Shown here: in pieces, positions 52,347 to 62,326 of the stretch
Layout: each line of letters begins with the position of its first letter
Position numbering within the stretch: the stretch's first letter is position 1
Source: Bacteroidales bacterium
GTDB taxonomy: Bacteria; Bacteroidota; Bacteroidia; Bacteroidales; UBA932
Assembly (NCBI GenBank): GCA_015060245.1
Contig: SUYU01000003.1
Location: 1-64,000, forward strand
DNA length: 64,000 nt
Direction: 5' to 3'
Translations under genes and position numbers: made by a program
Notes under the pieces: model-generated
What the model was told of the DNA's origin: nothing
Seen by the model: the letters and a program-made list of their open reading frames with translations, nothing else
Database searches by the model: none

Positions 52347-53828
52347 ATGAAACGAATTTTGGTTACCATGCTCATTGTTTTTGGGTTAGGCACAATGGCC
52401 GCTGCCCAAAACAAACAATACAAGAGTCCTCAGGATTTCATAAACAAGGAGATGAAGACAGACCCTATGTTCCAGAACGCAATCATAGGTATTCTTGCTG
52501 TTGATGACAACGGCAAAGTTGTTGCAGAATGGAACTCGAACATGCCTATGCTTACAGCATCTACAATGAAGACCATCTCAACAGGTGTGGGTCTTGCTTA
52601 CCTTGGCAAGGATTTCAGATACTCCACAAAGATTGCCTACACCGGCGAAATCAAGGAGGGTGTATTGGAAGGTAACCTCCACATCATAGGAGGAGGCGAC
52701 CCTACGTTGGGTTCAAAAGATACGGTTGCATTTGCAATTGATTCAATTTTTGGAGTTTGGACTGCTGCCATAAAGAGTTTGGGCATCAACAGAATCAACG
52801 GAAACATTGTTGTTGACGACACTTACTTTGTACGTGAGCAGATGCCCGACTCATGGTCTTGGGGCAACTTTGGCGCATCGTACGGCTCCACAGCAAGCGG
52901 ATTGAGTTTCTATGAGAATGTACAGGATTTCAAACTGTACCCCGGAAAGAGTGTAGGAGATGCTGCAACAATTGAGGTTGTATATCCGCAGGTTCCGGGT
53001 CTTGAAGTTGTAAATGAAGTTACAACCGGTCCGGCAAAGGGCAGGGACAGAAGCGGCTACTATGTTCAGGACATCACTTGTACTTCACTATATACAGGTA
53101 CCATTCCGGTTGACAGAAAAGAGATTACCTCTGACAACTCCAACCGCTTTCCTCATTTGAGTTGCGGATACCATTTCAGGGAGTTCCTTCTTGCAAACGG
53201 CATTGAGAGCAATCCTGAAATCATTGACATCAAGGATATGGAGATTCCAGAAGACCAGGCACTGATTCCTGTGACAGAAACTTTCTCTCCTGAACTTTGG
53301 AGAATTGTGAACGTTACAAACCGCATAAGCAACAACATGTACGCTGAAACCATTTTCAAGACCATAGGTAAAGTAAAGACTGGTGTGGGCAGTTACGACT
53401 CCGCACGCGTTGCCTTGAGAAACATTCTTGAAGAGATGGGTGTAGACACCAATGGACTTACACAGGAGGATGGCAGCGGACTTTCACGCCAGAATTACGT
53501 TTCTCCAAAATTTTTCTGCAATTACTACACAGTTATGCAGAAAAGTGGTATCTTTGTTGAGTTCTTGAACAGTTTGCCTGTGCCTGGTGGTCCCGGCACT
53601 TTGAAGAGTGTCCTCAAGAATGAACCGGCCGACATCAAAGGAAGAATCCATGCGAAGAGCGGTTCACTTTCAAGTGTAAGGTGCTATGCCGGATATGTTG
53701 AGAGCGGCAAGAAGCATGGCATGATAAAATTTGCCATTCTTACAAACAACTTTGCTGTTTCTACATCCCAGATGATGCCTAAAATTGAGGGTTTCATGAA
53801 ATCCTTGGCAGAGACAGCCACAAAGTAG
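52347..53828 (+). CDS. dacB: D-alanyl-D-alanine carboxypeptidase/endopeptidase (PBP4 type)
   Basis: 493 aa with signal peptide (GTMAAAQNK). Class C penicillin-binding protein; all three active-site motifs are visible: STMKTIS (SxxK near residue 74), ISNNMYAE (SxN), and HAKSGSLSSVRCYAGYVE (KSG variant of KTG). It trims or cuts peptidoglycan peptides in the periplasm. It is followed after 121 nt by the aminotransferase gene. Confidence 0.93.
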   Translation: MKRILVTMLIVFGLGTMAAAQNKQYKSPQDFINKEMKTDPMFQNAIIGILAVDDNGKVVAEWNSNMPMLTASTMKTISTGVGLAYLGKDFRYSTKIAYTGEIKEGVLEGNLHIIGGGDPTLGSKDTVAFAIDSIFGVWTAAIKSLGINRINGNIVVDDTYFVREQMPDSWSWGNFGASYGSTASGLSFYENVQDFKLYPGKSVGDAATIEVVYPQVPGLEVVNEVTTGPAKGRDRSGYYVQDITCTSLYTGTIPVDRKEITSDNSNRFPHLSCGYHFREFLLANGIESNPEIIDIKDMEIPEDQALIPVTETFSPELWRIVNVTNRISNNMYAETIFKTIGKVKTGVGSYDSARVALRNILEEMGVDTNGLTQEDGSGLSRQNYVSPKFFCNYYTVMQKSGIFVEFLNSLPVPGGPGTLKSVLKNEPADIKGRIHAKSGSLSSVRCYAGYVESGKKHGMIKFAILTNNFAVSTSQMMPKIEGFMKSLAETATK

Positions 53829-53949
53829 CCTCAGGCAATAAAACCGGGATACTGAATGGCCAAAACGGTTGACAGGCCAATGTATCAGAAGATTTTTTAA
53901 GACAAATAGAGATATTTTTAACAATAAACTTTTAAACAGATTAGACACT

Positions 53950-55152
53950 ATGCTAACACTTTCAAAAAAAGCCCAGGCTATGCCTGCTTCTCCAATCAGA
54001 AAATTGGTTCCTTTTGCAGACGCCGCTAAAAAAAGAGGCGTTAAAGTTTACCACCTTAACATTGGTCAGCCAGACATCGAGTCTTCTCCACAAGCACTTG
54101 AGGCTGTAAAGAATGCCGACCTTAAAGTTATTGAGTATTCCAACTCTGCAGGTAACCTTTCTTACAGAGAGGGTTTGGTTGAGTACTACAAGAGTGTAGG
54201 TATCAATATTGAGGTTGCTGACCTTATCGTTACCTCTTCAGGTACTGAGGCTGTTCAATTTGCATTGGCAGTTACTTGTGATCCAGGTGACGAGGTTATC
54301 GTTATGGAGCCTTTCTACACTAACTACAACGCATTTGCTGTTCAGAATGACGTTAAATTGGTTCCTATTTCATGCGAAATCAAAGAGGGTTTCAAACTTC
54401 CTGCAATTGAGGAGTTCGAGAAACACATTACCCCTAAAACAAAAGGTATCCTTATCTGCAACCCTGGTAACCCTACTGGTACCCTTTACACTAAAGAGGC
54501 TCTTATCCAACTTGGTGAGATTGCAAAGAAACATGGTTTGTACATCTATTCAGATGAGGTTTACAGGGAGTTCTGCTACACTGAGGAGCCTCACTACTCT
54601 TGCATGCACATTCCTGGCCTTGAGGAGAACGTTATCCTTTTAGATTCAGTTTCAAAGAGATACAGCCTTTGCGGTGTGAGAATTGGTGCTATCGTTTCAA
54701 AGAATAAAGAGGTTATGAAGGGTGTGCTTAAATATGCTCAGGCACGTTTGTGTTCTCCTTCATATGGCCAGATTGCAGCAGAAGGTGCTCTTAAGACTCC
54801 TAAATCATACTTTGATGCCGTTAAAGCAGAGTATATTGAGAGAAGAAACACTTTGGTAGACGGTCTTAACAAGATCCCTGGAGTATTCTCTCCTATGCCA
54901 ATGGGTGCTTTCTACACTATCGCTGAACTTCCGGTTGACGATGCCGACAAATTTGCACAGTGGTTGCTTGAGGAGTTCTCATACGAGAACCAGACTGTAA
55001 TGGTTGCTCCTGCTGCAGGTTTCTACGGAACAAAAGGCAAGGGTACAAATCAGGTCCGTATGGCTTACGTTCTTAAAGTTGAGGATCTTAAGAATGCTCT
55101 AAAATGTCTTGAAGAGGCTCTTAAGATTTATCCTGGCAGAACAAACAAATAG
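53950..55152 (+). CDS. PLP-dependent class I/II aminotransferase (aspartate aminotransferase-like)
   Basis: 400 aa from the ATG of MLTLSKKAQAMPASPIRKL; the frame is open upstream to 53869 but homologues start here. Signatures: YHLNIGQPDIESSP, SSGTEAVQFAL, ICNPGNPTGTLYTKE (aspartate region), YIYSDEVYREF, and the PLP lysine in LLDSVSKRYSLCGVRIGA. The C-terminal NQVRMAYVLKVEDL carries the substrate-binding Arg. Codons are strongly biased to GTT, GCT, CTT and GGT compared with neighbours, suggesting high expression. The amino-acid substrate cannot be read from sequence. A terminator follows at 55182. Confidence 0.9.
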   Translation: MLTLSKKAQAMPASPIRKLVPFADAAKKRGVKVYHLNIGQPDIESSPQALEAVKNADLKVIEYSNSAGNLSYREGLVEYYKSVGINIEVADLIVTSSGTEAVQFALAVTCDPGDEVIVMEPFYTNYNAFAVQNDVKLVPISCEIKEGFKLPAIEEFEKHITPKTKGILICNPGNPTGTLYTKEALIQLGEIAKKHGLYIYSDEVYREFCYTEEPHYSCMHIPGLEENVILLDSVSKRYSLCGVRIGAIVSKNKEVMKGVLKYAQARLCSPSYGQIAAEGALKTPKSYFDAVKAEYIERRNTLVDGLNKIPGVFSPMPMGAFYTIAELPVDDADKFAQWLLEEFSYENQTVMVAPAAGFYGTKGKGTNQVRMAYVLKVEDLKNALKCLEEALKIYPGRTNK

Positions 55153-55181
55153 TATAAAAACAGTACTATACTCCATAAAAG

Positions 55182-55215
55182 AACGGGAGTGGCCAATGGT
55201 CACTCCCGTTTTTAA
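55182..55215 (+). terminator. Terminator after the aminotransferase
   Basis: AACGGGAGTG (55182-55191) pairs with CACTCCCGTT (55201-55210), followed by TTTT. Confidence 0.88.
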
Positions 55216-55277
55216 TTACTCTCAATGGTATAATTTCAGGCAAGGTTGACAAACATGGTAATTTTGCCAGCCGGCAT

Positions 55278-56564
55278 CTACTTGGACTTGGCCCCCTCTT
55301 TCATAAAGAGTTCCTCCTTAACATATTCAATCTCATTCAACACAAACTTTTTCGTAGAACTCTCTTCCTCGCCCCAATACTTCAGATATTTTTCATAAGC
55401 CTCAAGTGCCTTTTCGAACTTTCCGGCAAGTCTGTAACAATAACCGAGCCTGCAGTAGATCATTCCCGAAATATCCTTTGCACCATATCTTATGGCTTTA
55501 AGATAGGAGGCTTCGGCATCCTTATGGTGTCCGCACTTGAGATGGGCCTCTGCTTTGCCGTAACTTATTTTATATACCATCATTGAATCAGGCTGCAGAA
55601 GTTGTTCCGCAAGGGCATAGAGATCCAGAGCCTCATTTCTGCGCCAAGTCTCGGCTGTAGAGTAGGCAGTATAGTAGATGAGGTCAACATCTGTAGAGTC
55701 AATTTTCATGGCCTTGCTGAAATTGGTTGCGGCAACATAATAATTCTTCTCTTTAAGATAGTTCATTCCCAAATAGTAAAAAGCAGTAAGACTGTCGCCC
55801 CCGGCATCGAGATAAGTTTCAAATATCTCTCGGGACTGCTTGTAGTCTCCCTTATAATGAAGAGCAACTCCATAAATTCCATTGATAGGGATATTCAAAG
55901 AATCCATCTGAAGATAGTTGGAACACAAGACTGTAACGGAATCGTACAACTCCTTGTCGAGCAAAATTGAAGATATCTTTTCAAGGACTTTATGGTCATA
56001 CGGCACCATTTCATACAATTTGCCGTAATAGACAAGTGCCGAATCTTTCTCTTTCAATTTATTGAAACTGTTTCCCACGCAATTCAACACCACAGGCAGG
56101 GTATCAGACCGCAACAGGCTCTTTCCGCTGTTCAGGCTCTCCCCATATAAACCGGCCGCATACTGAAGCGACATATTCTGCAGACTGAAATAGAGGTTGC
56201 CCGGATACATCTTGTGAAGAAGTCCATATAGGGTAAGAGCCTCTGCTGTATTGCCCATAAGCCTTACACACTCTGCCATCTCTCCAAGAACAACCATATC
56301 AGCCTCTTGCCATCCATATACCATAGCAAGGCTCTCGTAGGCTCCATCAAAGTCCATTATCTGCTTCTGGCATTTTGCCTTATTGACAGCCAGCATCCTC
56401 ACTTGTGCAGAATCAACCGGCACACGGTTCAACTGGAGCGCAATCTCTGAATCAAGTGCCTTTATTGCACCTCTGTAATCAAATTTTTCAAGTGCGCTAC
56501 GCCAATCCTGCGCGTATGAAATATTGGCAAAAAGGATAATCAGGGACAACAATAATTTTTTCAT
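55278..56564 (-). CDS. Secreted TPR-repeat protein
   Basis: 428 aa from the Met of MKKLLLSLIILFANISYAQ (signal peptide); the frame starts at 56582 but the first six codons are not signal-like. At least eight TPR-like helical pairs can be seen, for example ALTLYGLLHKMYPGNLYF, SALVYYGKLYEMVPYDHK and YCYRLAGKFEKALEAYEKYL. It is probably periplasmic or attached to the outer-membrane side, acting as an assembly scaffold. No partner is evident. It overlaps the membrane-protein gene upstream by a few bases if the longer start is used. Confidence 0.8.
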   Translation of the reverse strand: MKKLLLSLIILFANISYAQDWRSALEKFDYRGAIKALDSEIALQLNRVPVDSAQVRMLAVNKAKCQKQIMDFDGAYESLAMVYGWQEADMVVLGEMAECVRLMGNTAEALTLYGLLHKMYPGNLYFSLQNMSLQYAAGLYGESLNSGKSLLRSDTLPVVLNCVGNSFNKLKEKDSALVYYGKLYEMVPYDHKVLEKISSILLDKELYDSVTVLCSNYLQMDSLNIPINGIYGVALHYKGDYKQSREIFETYLDAGGDSLTAFYYLGMNYLKEKNYYVAATNFSKAMKIDSTDVDLIYYTAYSTAETWRRNEALDLYALAEQLLQPDSMMVYKISYGKAEAHLKCGHHKDAEASYLKAIRYGAKDISGMIYCRLGYCYRLAGKFEKALEAYEKYLKYWGEEESSTKKFVLNEIEYVKEELFMKEGAKSK

Positions 56565-56574
56565 GACATAAACT

Positions 56575-57513
56575 TTATACAAAAATTGAAAGAGAATTGA
56601 TTATTACAGACAAGAGCAGAAGCCCCATTTCTGCTCTACTTCTCTTTGTATTGGTATAATTGCTGAGATAAAAGGCTACCAATACAGCAGATGGATATGC
56701 CATCACCGGAAAAAGGGGTAAAACATCTCTATCAAAACATACAAAAAACGGCAACAGCATAGCAAGAGACAAAATCTGCATTTTAAGTATTGCCTGTACA
56801 AGTTTGCTTGTAGAACTTCTCAAAGCAAATATTGAGGCGCGACAAACCAGATAGGCAAGGTAAATGAACATGAATAGCGACGGCAATTCAAACTCCCTGT
56901 CGAAAAGAGTTATATCTTTCATACACTCCCAGAACTTGATAAGATAGATACCGGCATCGTCAAATGTCATCCACCTGAACACAAGCATGTATACGTGTGG
57001 AAGGAGGAACCCGGCCAGGGCCTTGACAAAAGATTTCAGGCTGTCCGGAGCACCGCTCAAAGGTATGAAAATGAGGGATAGCGGTGCCAGCCAAATCGCA
57101 GGCGCATAGAAGAGCGAGGCCAACGACAAGAGCATAAATGCCGTAAATATCTGTTTTTCAACAATACAGAAATGTGTCCACACCAACAGGAGCAACATGA
57201 CATAAACTGCATTGAATTGAAGGAATGTGGGAATAGATGAGAGCAGAAGCAGAAATATGACTGCAACTGCAGGATACTTCATTGCCGCACTCCTGCGCAG
57301 CAGGAAAAACAACGAAAAAAGAACTGCGCCAATCAAGCCTGTTCCAAGCAAAATTGACACAGTTCCATTATCTGACAAAAAGCCCATTTCAAGACCGCTC
57401 ATCAATGGAATCCACGAATCCGTCACACTCCTTACCGGAGCAAAAAGGGCAACTGCTGCCATTGCTGCCAATACAGCAACCGGAAGAATTCTATAGATGG
57501 GCGGCGTCCTCAT
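56575..57513 (-). CDS. Multi-span membrane protein (DUF6427-like)
   Basis: 312 aa with about nine hydrophobic spans (IYRILPVAVLAAMAAVALFA, AVAVIFLLLLSSIPTFLQF, IILSLAMLLPFFV-like segments). I do not see catalytic motifs. Its place between purD and a TPR protein and its layout resemble Bacteroidota DUF6427 proteins, which commonly lie near purD; this assignment is tentative. Starts 5 nt after purD. Confidence 0.6.
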   Translation of the reverse strand: MRTPPIYRILPVAVLAAMAAVALFAPVRSVTDSWIPLMSGLEMGFLSDNGTVSILLGTGLIGAVLFSLFFLLRRSAAMKYPAVAVIFLLLLSSIPTFLQFNAVYVMLLLLVWTHFCIVEKQIFTAFMLLSLASLFYAPAIWLAPLSLIFIPLSGAPDSLKSFVKALAGFLLPHVYMLVFRWMTFDDAGIYLIKFWECMKDITLFDREFELPSLFMFIYLAYLVCRASIFALRSSTSKLVQAILKMQILSLAMLLPFFVCFDRDVLPLFPVMAYPSAVLVAFYLSNYTNTKRSRAEMGLLLLSVIINSLSIFV

Positions 57514-57518
57514 TAGGG

Positions 57519-58817
57519 CTATTCATATTTCAAGAGGTCATTTCCAATGTCAGACCTGTAGTATTTATTGGTATAAAATATCTTGTCTATCTCCGGATAA
57601 ACCTCTTCCCTGCTCTTTTCTATCCCGTTCCCGTTTATGGTTACAGCAAGCACCCTGCCGCCGGATGTAACGAGTTTTCCATCTTTCATGGCAGTTCCTG
57701 CGTGGAAGATCTTTATTTTGTCAGCAGGATCTGATGAGAAGAGATACTCCGAACCAAAAATTTCATAGCCCTTGCCATATGATTCAGGATAGCCTCCCGA
57801 CACACAGACTACAGTCAACGCACCATTGGCAGAAATACTGATCTTTTCACCGGCAAGTTCTCCCTTTGCAGCGGCAACAAGATGTGCAAGCAGGTCAGAA
57901 TCGATACGGGTCATAACCGCCTCTGTCTCAGGGTCGCCCATACGCACATTGTACTCTATTACATAAGGGTCACCCCCACAATTCATCAAGCCAATGAATA
58001 TGAACCCCCTGTAATCGATTCCGTCAGATGCAAGACCATCTACAGTAGGTTTGATGATTCTTTCTTCAACCTTTTTCATGAACTCCGCATCTGCAAATCC
58101 AACTGGAGAAACAGCGCCCATACCTCCGGTATTCAACCCCTTATCTCCTACACCAATGCGTTTATAATCCTTCGCCTCCGGCAATATAAGGTAATCCTTG
58201 CCATCGGTAAGCACAAAGACCGAAACCTCTATACCTTTGAGGAACTGCTCAATTACAACGGTATTTCCAGCCTTGCCGAACTTTCCGCCAAGCATCTCAC
58301 GCAACGAAGCCTTTGCCTCCTCCAATGTTTCAGGTATAAGCACTCCTTTACCGGCAGCAAGTCCGTCAGCCTTAAGCACATACGGAGCCTCCAACGACTC
58401 AAGGAATTTATCCGCCTCATCTATGGTTTCTGAAGTAAAACTTCTGTAGGCAGCAGTAGGCACATTGTGGCGTGTCATGAATGCCTTGGCAAAATCCTTG
58501 CTTCCTTCAAGCATTGCTCCCTCTTTGCCGGGACCTACCATAAGCACATCCTTAAGACTGTCATCTGCCGCAAAGAAATTGCGCACTCCATTTACAAGCG
58601 GATCCTCGGGACCTACAACCACCAGTTCAATACCATTCTCAAGAACTGCAGACTTTATTCCTTCAAAATCCGTTACGCTTCCCGACAGATTTGTTGCAAT
58701 CTGCGCTGTTCCCGGATTTCCGGGCAAGCAAAACAATTCACTACAATTACTGCTCTGTTTGATTCTCCAGGCAATAGCATGCTCCCTTCCTCCGGAGCCC
58801 AATACCAATACTTTCAT
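57519..58817 (-). CDS. purD: Phosphoribosylamine-glycine ligase
   Basis: 432 aa ATP-grasp enzyme, second step of purine synthesis. Signatures: VLVLGSGGREHAIAW at the N terminus, VVVGPEDPLVNGV, VLKADGLAAGKGVLIP (ATP-grasp), and NTGGMGAVSPVGF. The metal site reads YVIEYNVRMGDPETEAVM. It starts 3 nt before the polysaccharide-deacetylase gene ends, in a minus-strand operon. Confidence 0.96.
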   Translation of the reverse strand: MKVLVLGSGGREHAIAWRIKQSSNCSELFCLPGNPGTAQIATNLSGSVTDFEGIKSAVLENGIELVVVGPEDPLVNGVRNFFAADDSLKDVLMVGPGKEGAMLEGSKDFAKAFMTRHNVPTAAYRSFTSETIDEADKFLESLEAPYVLKADGLAAGKGVLIPETLEEAKASLREMLGGKFGKAGNTVVIEQFLKGIEVSVFVLTDGKDYLILPEAKDYKRIGVGDKGLNTGGMGAVSPVGFADAEFMKKVEERIIKPTVDGLASDGIDYRGFIFIGLMNCGGDPYVIEYNVRMGDPETEAVMTRIDSDLLAHLVAAAKGELAGEKISISANGALTVVCVSGGYPESYGKGYEIFGSEYLFSSDPADKIKIFHAGTAMKDGKLVTSGGRVLAVTINGNGIEKSREEVYPEIDKIFYTNKYYRSDIGNDLLKYE

Positions 58818-58820
58818 ATC

Positions 58821-59432
58821 TTAAAGTTCTATTTTTTTACATATAAGGCCCTTCTCCTTTATTGCCTCCAGCACCATAGGCAGAGCCACAAAAAGATTGG
58901 GCGAACACTTTATTGAATCATGGAATACAATTATATCACCGGCCGCAATATGCGGAATCACATTATTTGCACACGCCTCTCCCGAAAGGGACCTGTTGTA
59001 ATCACGGCTGAGTATATTCCACATAATTGCATTATATCTCTCATTCAGCACCTTTGCCTGATTTGGTCCGATACGGGCATATGGTGGTCTGAAAAGGTTC
59101 GAACGGATCATGTCTCCCGCTATGTCTATATCCCTTACATAGTCACCGGTCTTCATTCCCCACCCCTTTACATGACTGTATGAGTGATTCCCCACTGCAT
59201 GGCCGCGGCGCTTCACCTCCTCAAAGAGTTCGGGGAAGAGTTCCACATTTTTGCCTATGCAGAAAAAGGTAGCCTTGGCATTGTATTTGTCCAGAAGATC
59301 CAGCACCCATGGGGTTACTTCAGGCCTGGGGCCGTCGTCAAAAGTCAGAAAAATACCCTCCTTTTCATCAGGAAAATTCCAGATGAACGTAGGGAAGAGT
59401 TTTTTAATGATTTTAGGTGGTCTGATCTTCAT
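58821..59432 (-). CDS. Polysaccharide deacetylase (NodB homology domain)
   Basis: 203 aa. The NodB motifs are complete: IFLTFDDGPRPEVTPW (catalytic Asp pair), GNHSYSHVKGW (HxxxH metal ligands), FRPPYARIGPNQ (motif 3, RxPY), and DIIVFHDSIKCSPNL (last His). No signal peptide or membrane span is obvious, so it may be cytosolic or translocated without cleavage. It probably removes N- or O-acetyl groups from peptidoglycan or another glycan. Confidence 0.9.
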   Translation of the reverse strand: MKIRPPKIIKKLFPTFIWNFPDEKEGIFLTFDDGPRPEVTPWVLDLLDKYNAKATFFCIGKNVELFPELFEEVKRRGHAVGNHSYSHVKGWGMKTGDYVRDIDIAGDMIRSNLFRPPYARIGPNQAKVLNERYNAIMWNILSRDYNRSLSGEACANNVIPHIAAGDIIVFHDSIKCSPNLFVALPMVLEAIKEKGLICKKIEL

Positions 59433-59470
59433 TTTACAACGTTTGGATTGGCAAAAATAATAATAAAAAT

Positions 59471-59478
59471 TAACTTTG
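59471..59478 (+). promoter_or_regulatory. -7 promoter box (TAACTTTG) of the DUF4296 gene
   Basis: TAACTTTG is an exact TAnnTTTG match; a TTGG at 59449-59452 lies 18 nt before it as a possible -33 element. The box ends 21 nt before the ATG. Confidence 0.6.
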
Positions 59479-59499
59479 CAGATTATTGGATAAGGTTAT

Positions 59500-60309
59500 A
59501 TGCAACACTTTGTGAATATTTATAAAATTCCTGCACTCATACTTCTGGCGCTCCTTTTTTCATGCGGTAAAAAAGAGGGGAATATCATTCCCAAAAAGGA
59601 GTTGTCGGTTATCATAAGCGAGATGTTCCTTGCAGACCAGTATGCTGAAGTGGAGGAGCCCTTAAGAGCCAAAACAGATACACTTATCCTGTATGAGGGA
59701 ATTTTCAGAAAGCATGGCTACACTTTTGAAGATTACAGGAATACCATAAAAGTATATCTTCAGGATGGTGACGCCCTCTACAAAATACACATGAAGGCCA
59801 AGGATCTGCTCTCACAGGAAAGGGAGCGCGTACGCAAGCAGATAGCACTTACAACAGACCAGGATATTGACTGGTGGGCTCTTGATACAATCAAAAAACG
59901 AAAAATCAACAATTTGTGGAAAGAGCCGTTCATCAGAAGCGTAAAATGGATCAGCACTCCTGAAAAGAGGGAAAAATGGAATTTTACAGATACCCTTCTC
60001 TATGATGTGCCCCACAATGTGCTTTGGTGGGAGAACAACATGAAACTCAATATCACAGGCAATGAAGATACCCTCTATCCGGTTCTTGTCAAGGATTATC
60101 TGATTTATCTTGAAAACAGCAAGGCCGAACAGGAGGAGAAGCAGAGGAAGGAGATGGCCAAAGAGCGTCGTGCCGAAGAGCAAAAACAGAAACAAAAGGG
60201 TATGCAGAAAAGGTCAAAAGCGCAAAATAACAGTCTCAAGCGCACCACCGGCATATCAAAGACAAACACAAAGGGAGTCCGGACCAAAAGTGCCGGAAAT
60301 GAGAAATAA
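59500..60309 (+). CDS. DUF4296 domain-containing lipoprotein
   Basis: 269 aa. Lipobox LLFSCGKKEG. The DUF4296 domain is at residues about 30-120 (IIPKKELSVIISEMFLADQYAE, LYEGIFRKHGYTFEDYRNTIKVY). The C-terminal part is lysine- and arginine-rich with KNTK-like ends (KAEQEEKQRKEMAKE), which could bind RNA or membrane surfaces. Function unknown. It begins a plus-strand run with the amidohydrolase 10 nt downstream. Confidence 0.85.
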   Translation: MQHFVNIYKIPALILLALLFSCGKKEGNIIPKKELSVIISEMFLADQYAEVEEPLRAKTDTLILYEGIFRKHGYTFEDYRNTIKVYLQDGDALYKIHMKAKDLLSQERERVRKQIALTTDQDIDWWALDTIKKRKINNLWKEPFIRSVKWISTPEKREKWNFTDTLLYDVPHNVLWWENNMKLNITGNEDTLYPVLVKDYLIYLENSKAEQEEKQRKEMAKERRAEEQKQKQKGMQKRSKAQNNSLKRTTGISKTNTKGVRTKSAGNEK

Positions 60310-60319
60310 GCATTGAACT

Positions 60320-61507
60320 ATGAGAAAGATTGCAGCAAACTATATTTTCCCTGTCAATTCCGATCCTATAAAAAACGGATATGTAAAGGTTGACGACAAC
60401 GGTACCATAATTGAAATCGGCCAACTTGAGGGTGAATGTGAAGATACAGAATTCTACAACGGAATTTTGTGCCCTGGCTTTACCAATGCCCATTGCCATA
60501 TAGAACTGTCACACCTCAAGGGTCTTTTCAAGGAGGCTACAGGCATGAGCGGTTTCATAAACCAGATAAATGAACTGCGCTCCTCTGCCGATGAACCTGA
60601 ACGCAGACGCGCACTTGAGGAGCAGTTTGAGATTCTTTACCGTGAGGGTACCAGCGCCATGGGCGACATAAGCAATTGTAGCGAGAGTTTTGACACAAAG
60701 GCCAAATCTCCACTTTTGACAAGGACATTTCTTGAACTTTTCGGCACCCTGCCAGAAGAGGCCGAGGAGGTAATAGCAAGCGGCAAAGCCCTCGAACAGA
60801 GGGCAAAAGAGTTTGGAATAAAGGCTGCCATAACCCCCCATTCCTGCTATACCATGAGTCCGCAACTTCTGGCAAGAGCGGCACAGGAGGGCCTCAAGAG
60901 CGGATTCCTCTCATACCACAGCCAGGAGAGCCAGGAGGAGGAAGATCTTATCATCTCCGGCACAGGCGCTTTGGCTGAGAACTACAAAGGACGTAATCTC
61001 CCTACTCCACCTGTAACCGGCAAACCCGCGCTGCTCTATTTTATAGAGAGGCTCAAGAGTTTCTCAAAGACTCCTGTAAAGGGAAGAATCATGCTTGTAC
61101 ATAACGTTGCTACAAACCAGGAGAGCATTGACGCAGCATTGTCGGCAATCGAGGAGCCTTTCTGGACCATTTGTCCGCTTTCAAATATCTTCATACACAG
61201 GCAACTGCCACCCCTTGACCTCATGCGCAGGAACAGGCTTGCCATATGTCTTGGTACCGACAGTCTGTCAAGCAACAAAATACTCTCAATTGTGGAGGAG
61301 ATCAAATGTCTGCATGCAAATTTCCCTCATATCAGCCTCGCTGAGATTCTTGTATGGGCATGTTACAACGGAGCCAAAGCCATTGGTTTTGAATCAGTTC
61401 TTGGAAGTTTTGAACCAGGCAAGAGACCTGGCGTTGTGCTGGTTGACAACATTGATTGGGAAAAGATGCAACTGACAGAGAAGAGCCGCTCAAGAAGATT
61501 GGTATAG
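60320..61507 (+). CDS. Amidohydrolase superfamily deaminase-like enzyme
   Basis: 395 aa metal-dependent TIM barrel. The HxH motif is in CPGFTNAHCHIELSHL (residues about 56-66). Other ligands: ITPHSCYTMSPQ (His near 175), LSYHSQESQEEE (His/Glu), and CLGTDSLSSN (metal/catalytic Asp). The layout is that of SsnA/TrzN-type deaminases (COG0402). The substrate is not predictable; adenosine derivatives and aromatic amines are both known in the family. Confidence 0.85.
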   Translation: MRKIAANYIFPVNSDPIKNGYVKVDDNGTIIEIGQLEGECEDTEFYNGILCPGFTNAHCHIELSHLKGLFKEATGMSGFINQINELRSSADEPERRRALEEQFEILYREGTSAMGDISNCSESFDTKAKSPLLTRTFLELFGTLPEEAEEVIASGKALEQRAKEFGIKAAITPHSCYTMSPQLLARAAQEGLKSGFLSYHSQESQEEEDLIISGTGALAENYKGRNLPTPPVTGKPALLYFIERLKSFSKTPVKGRIMLVHNVATNQESIDAALSAIEEPFWTICPLSNIFIHRQLPPLDLMRRNRLAICLGTDSLSSNKILSIVEEIKCLHANFPHISLAEILVWACYNGAKAIGFESVLGSFEPGKRPGVVLVDNIDWEKMQLTEKSRSRRLV

Positions 61508-61545
61508 AATATGATATTTCATGATCAGTTATAAAAAGGATTGAT

Positions 61546-62322
61546 ATGTCAACTATTTTGTTCAACCATATAATTTTTGGTCCCATAAAGAGCCGCAGGT
61601 TGGGGAACTCATTGGGAGTGAACCTGCTTCCGCGCTACGGCAAATGGTGCAGTTTTGACTGCATCTACTGTGAATGCGGATGGAACAAGGATGGCAGGGA
61701 GGATACTGCATTGCCTTCGAAAGAGGAGGTTTTTGAGGCTCTTGAGACAAAGTTGAAGAGTTTTGTCGCTGAAGGGACCCCAATTGACACCATTACATTT
61801 TCGGGCAACGGTGAGCCTACTCTCCATCCCGATTTTGCAGAAATCATTGATTTTACACTTGCGCTCAGGAACAAGCACTATCCGCAAGCCAAGGTATCTG
61901 TACTTACCAATGCATCCCAACTTGGCAAGGAGAGTGTACGAAGTGCCCTCATGAAGGTGGACAACCCCATACTTAAAATAGATTCCCCTATTGCAGAAAT
62001 GGTTGACCTCATTGACAGGCCCAATGCTGCCTACTCGCTTGACAAGGCCATATCAAACATCAGACTCTTCGGCAGCAACTTCATTCTGCAGACAATGTTC
62101 CTCAAGGGCAATGTTGAGGGCAAGATTGTAGATTGCACCAATCCGGAGCACTGCGCTGCATGGAGGGAACTTGTTAGGGAACTCAAGCCGAGGGAGATAA
62201 TGATGTACACAATAGACCGAGAAACCCCGGCACAGAATCTGCAGAAGGTCACTGTAGAAGAGATGACTGCAATTGCACAGCCGCTTCTTGACGAAGGTTA
62301 CAATATACAGATAAAAGGATAA
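61546..62322 (+). CDS. Radical SAM protein of unknown substrate
   Basis: 258 aa. The N terminus FGPIKSRRLGNSLGVNLLP leads to the cluster motif WCSFDCIYCECGWN (C-x3-C-x2-C), then FSGNGEPTLHPDF (GGE-like), VLTNASQL and RPNAAYSLDKAI. The RRLGxSLGxN opening is typical of the small class often annotated as wybutosine-synthesis-like radical SAM proteins. No auxiliary cluster is evident. It lies 4 nt before dtd. Confidence 0.85.
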   Translation: MSTILFNHIIFGPIKSRRLGNSLGVNLLPRYGKWCSFDCIYCECGWNKDGREDTALPSKEEVFEALETKLKSFVAEGTPIDTITFSGNGEPTLHPDFAEIIDFTLALRNKHYPQAKVSVLTNASQLGKESVRSALMKVDNPILKIDSPIAEMVDLIDRPNAAYSLDKAISNIRLFGSNFILQTMFLKGNVEGKIVDCTNPEHCAAWRELVRELKPREIMMYTIDRETPAQNLQKVTVEEMTAIAQPLLDEGYNIQIKG

Positions 62323-62326
62323 AGCG

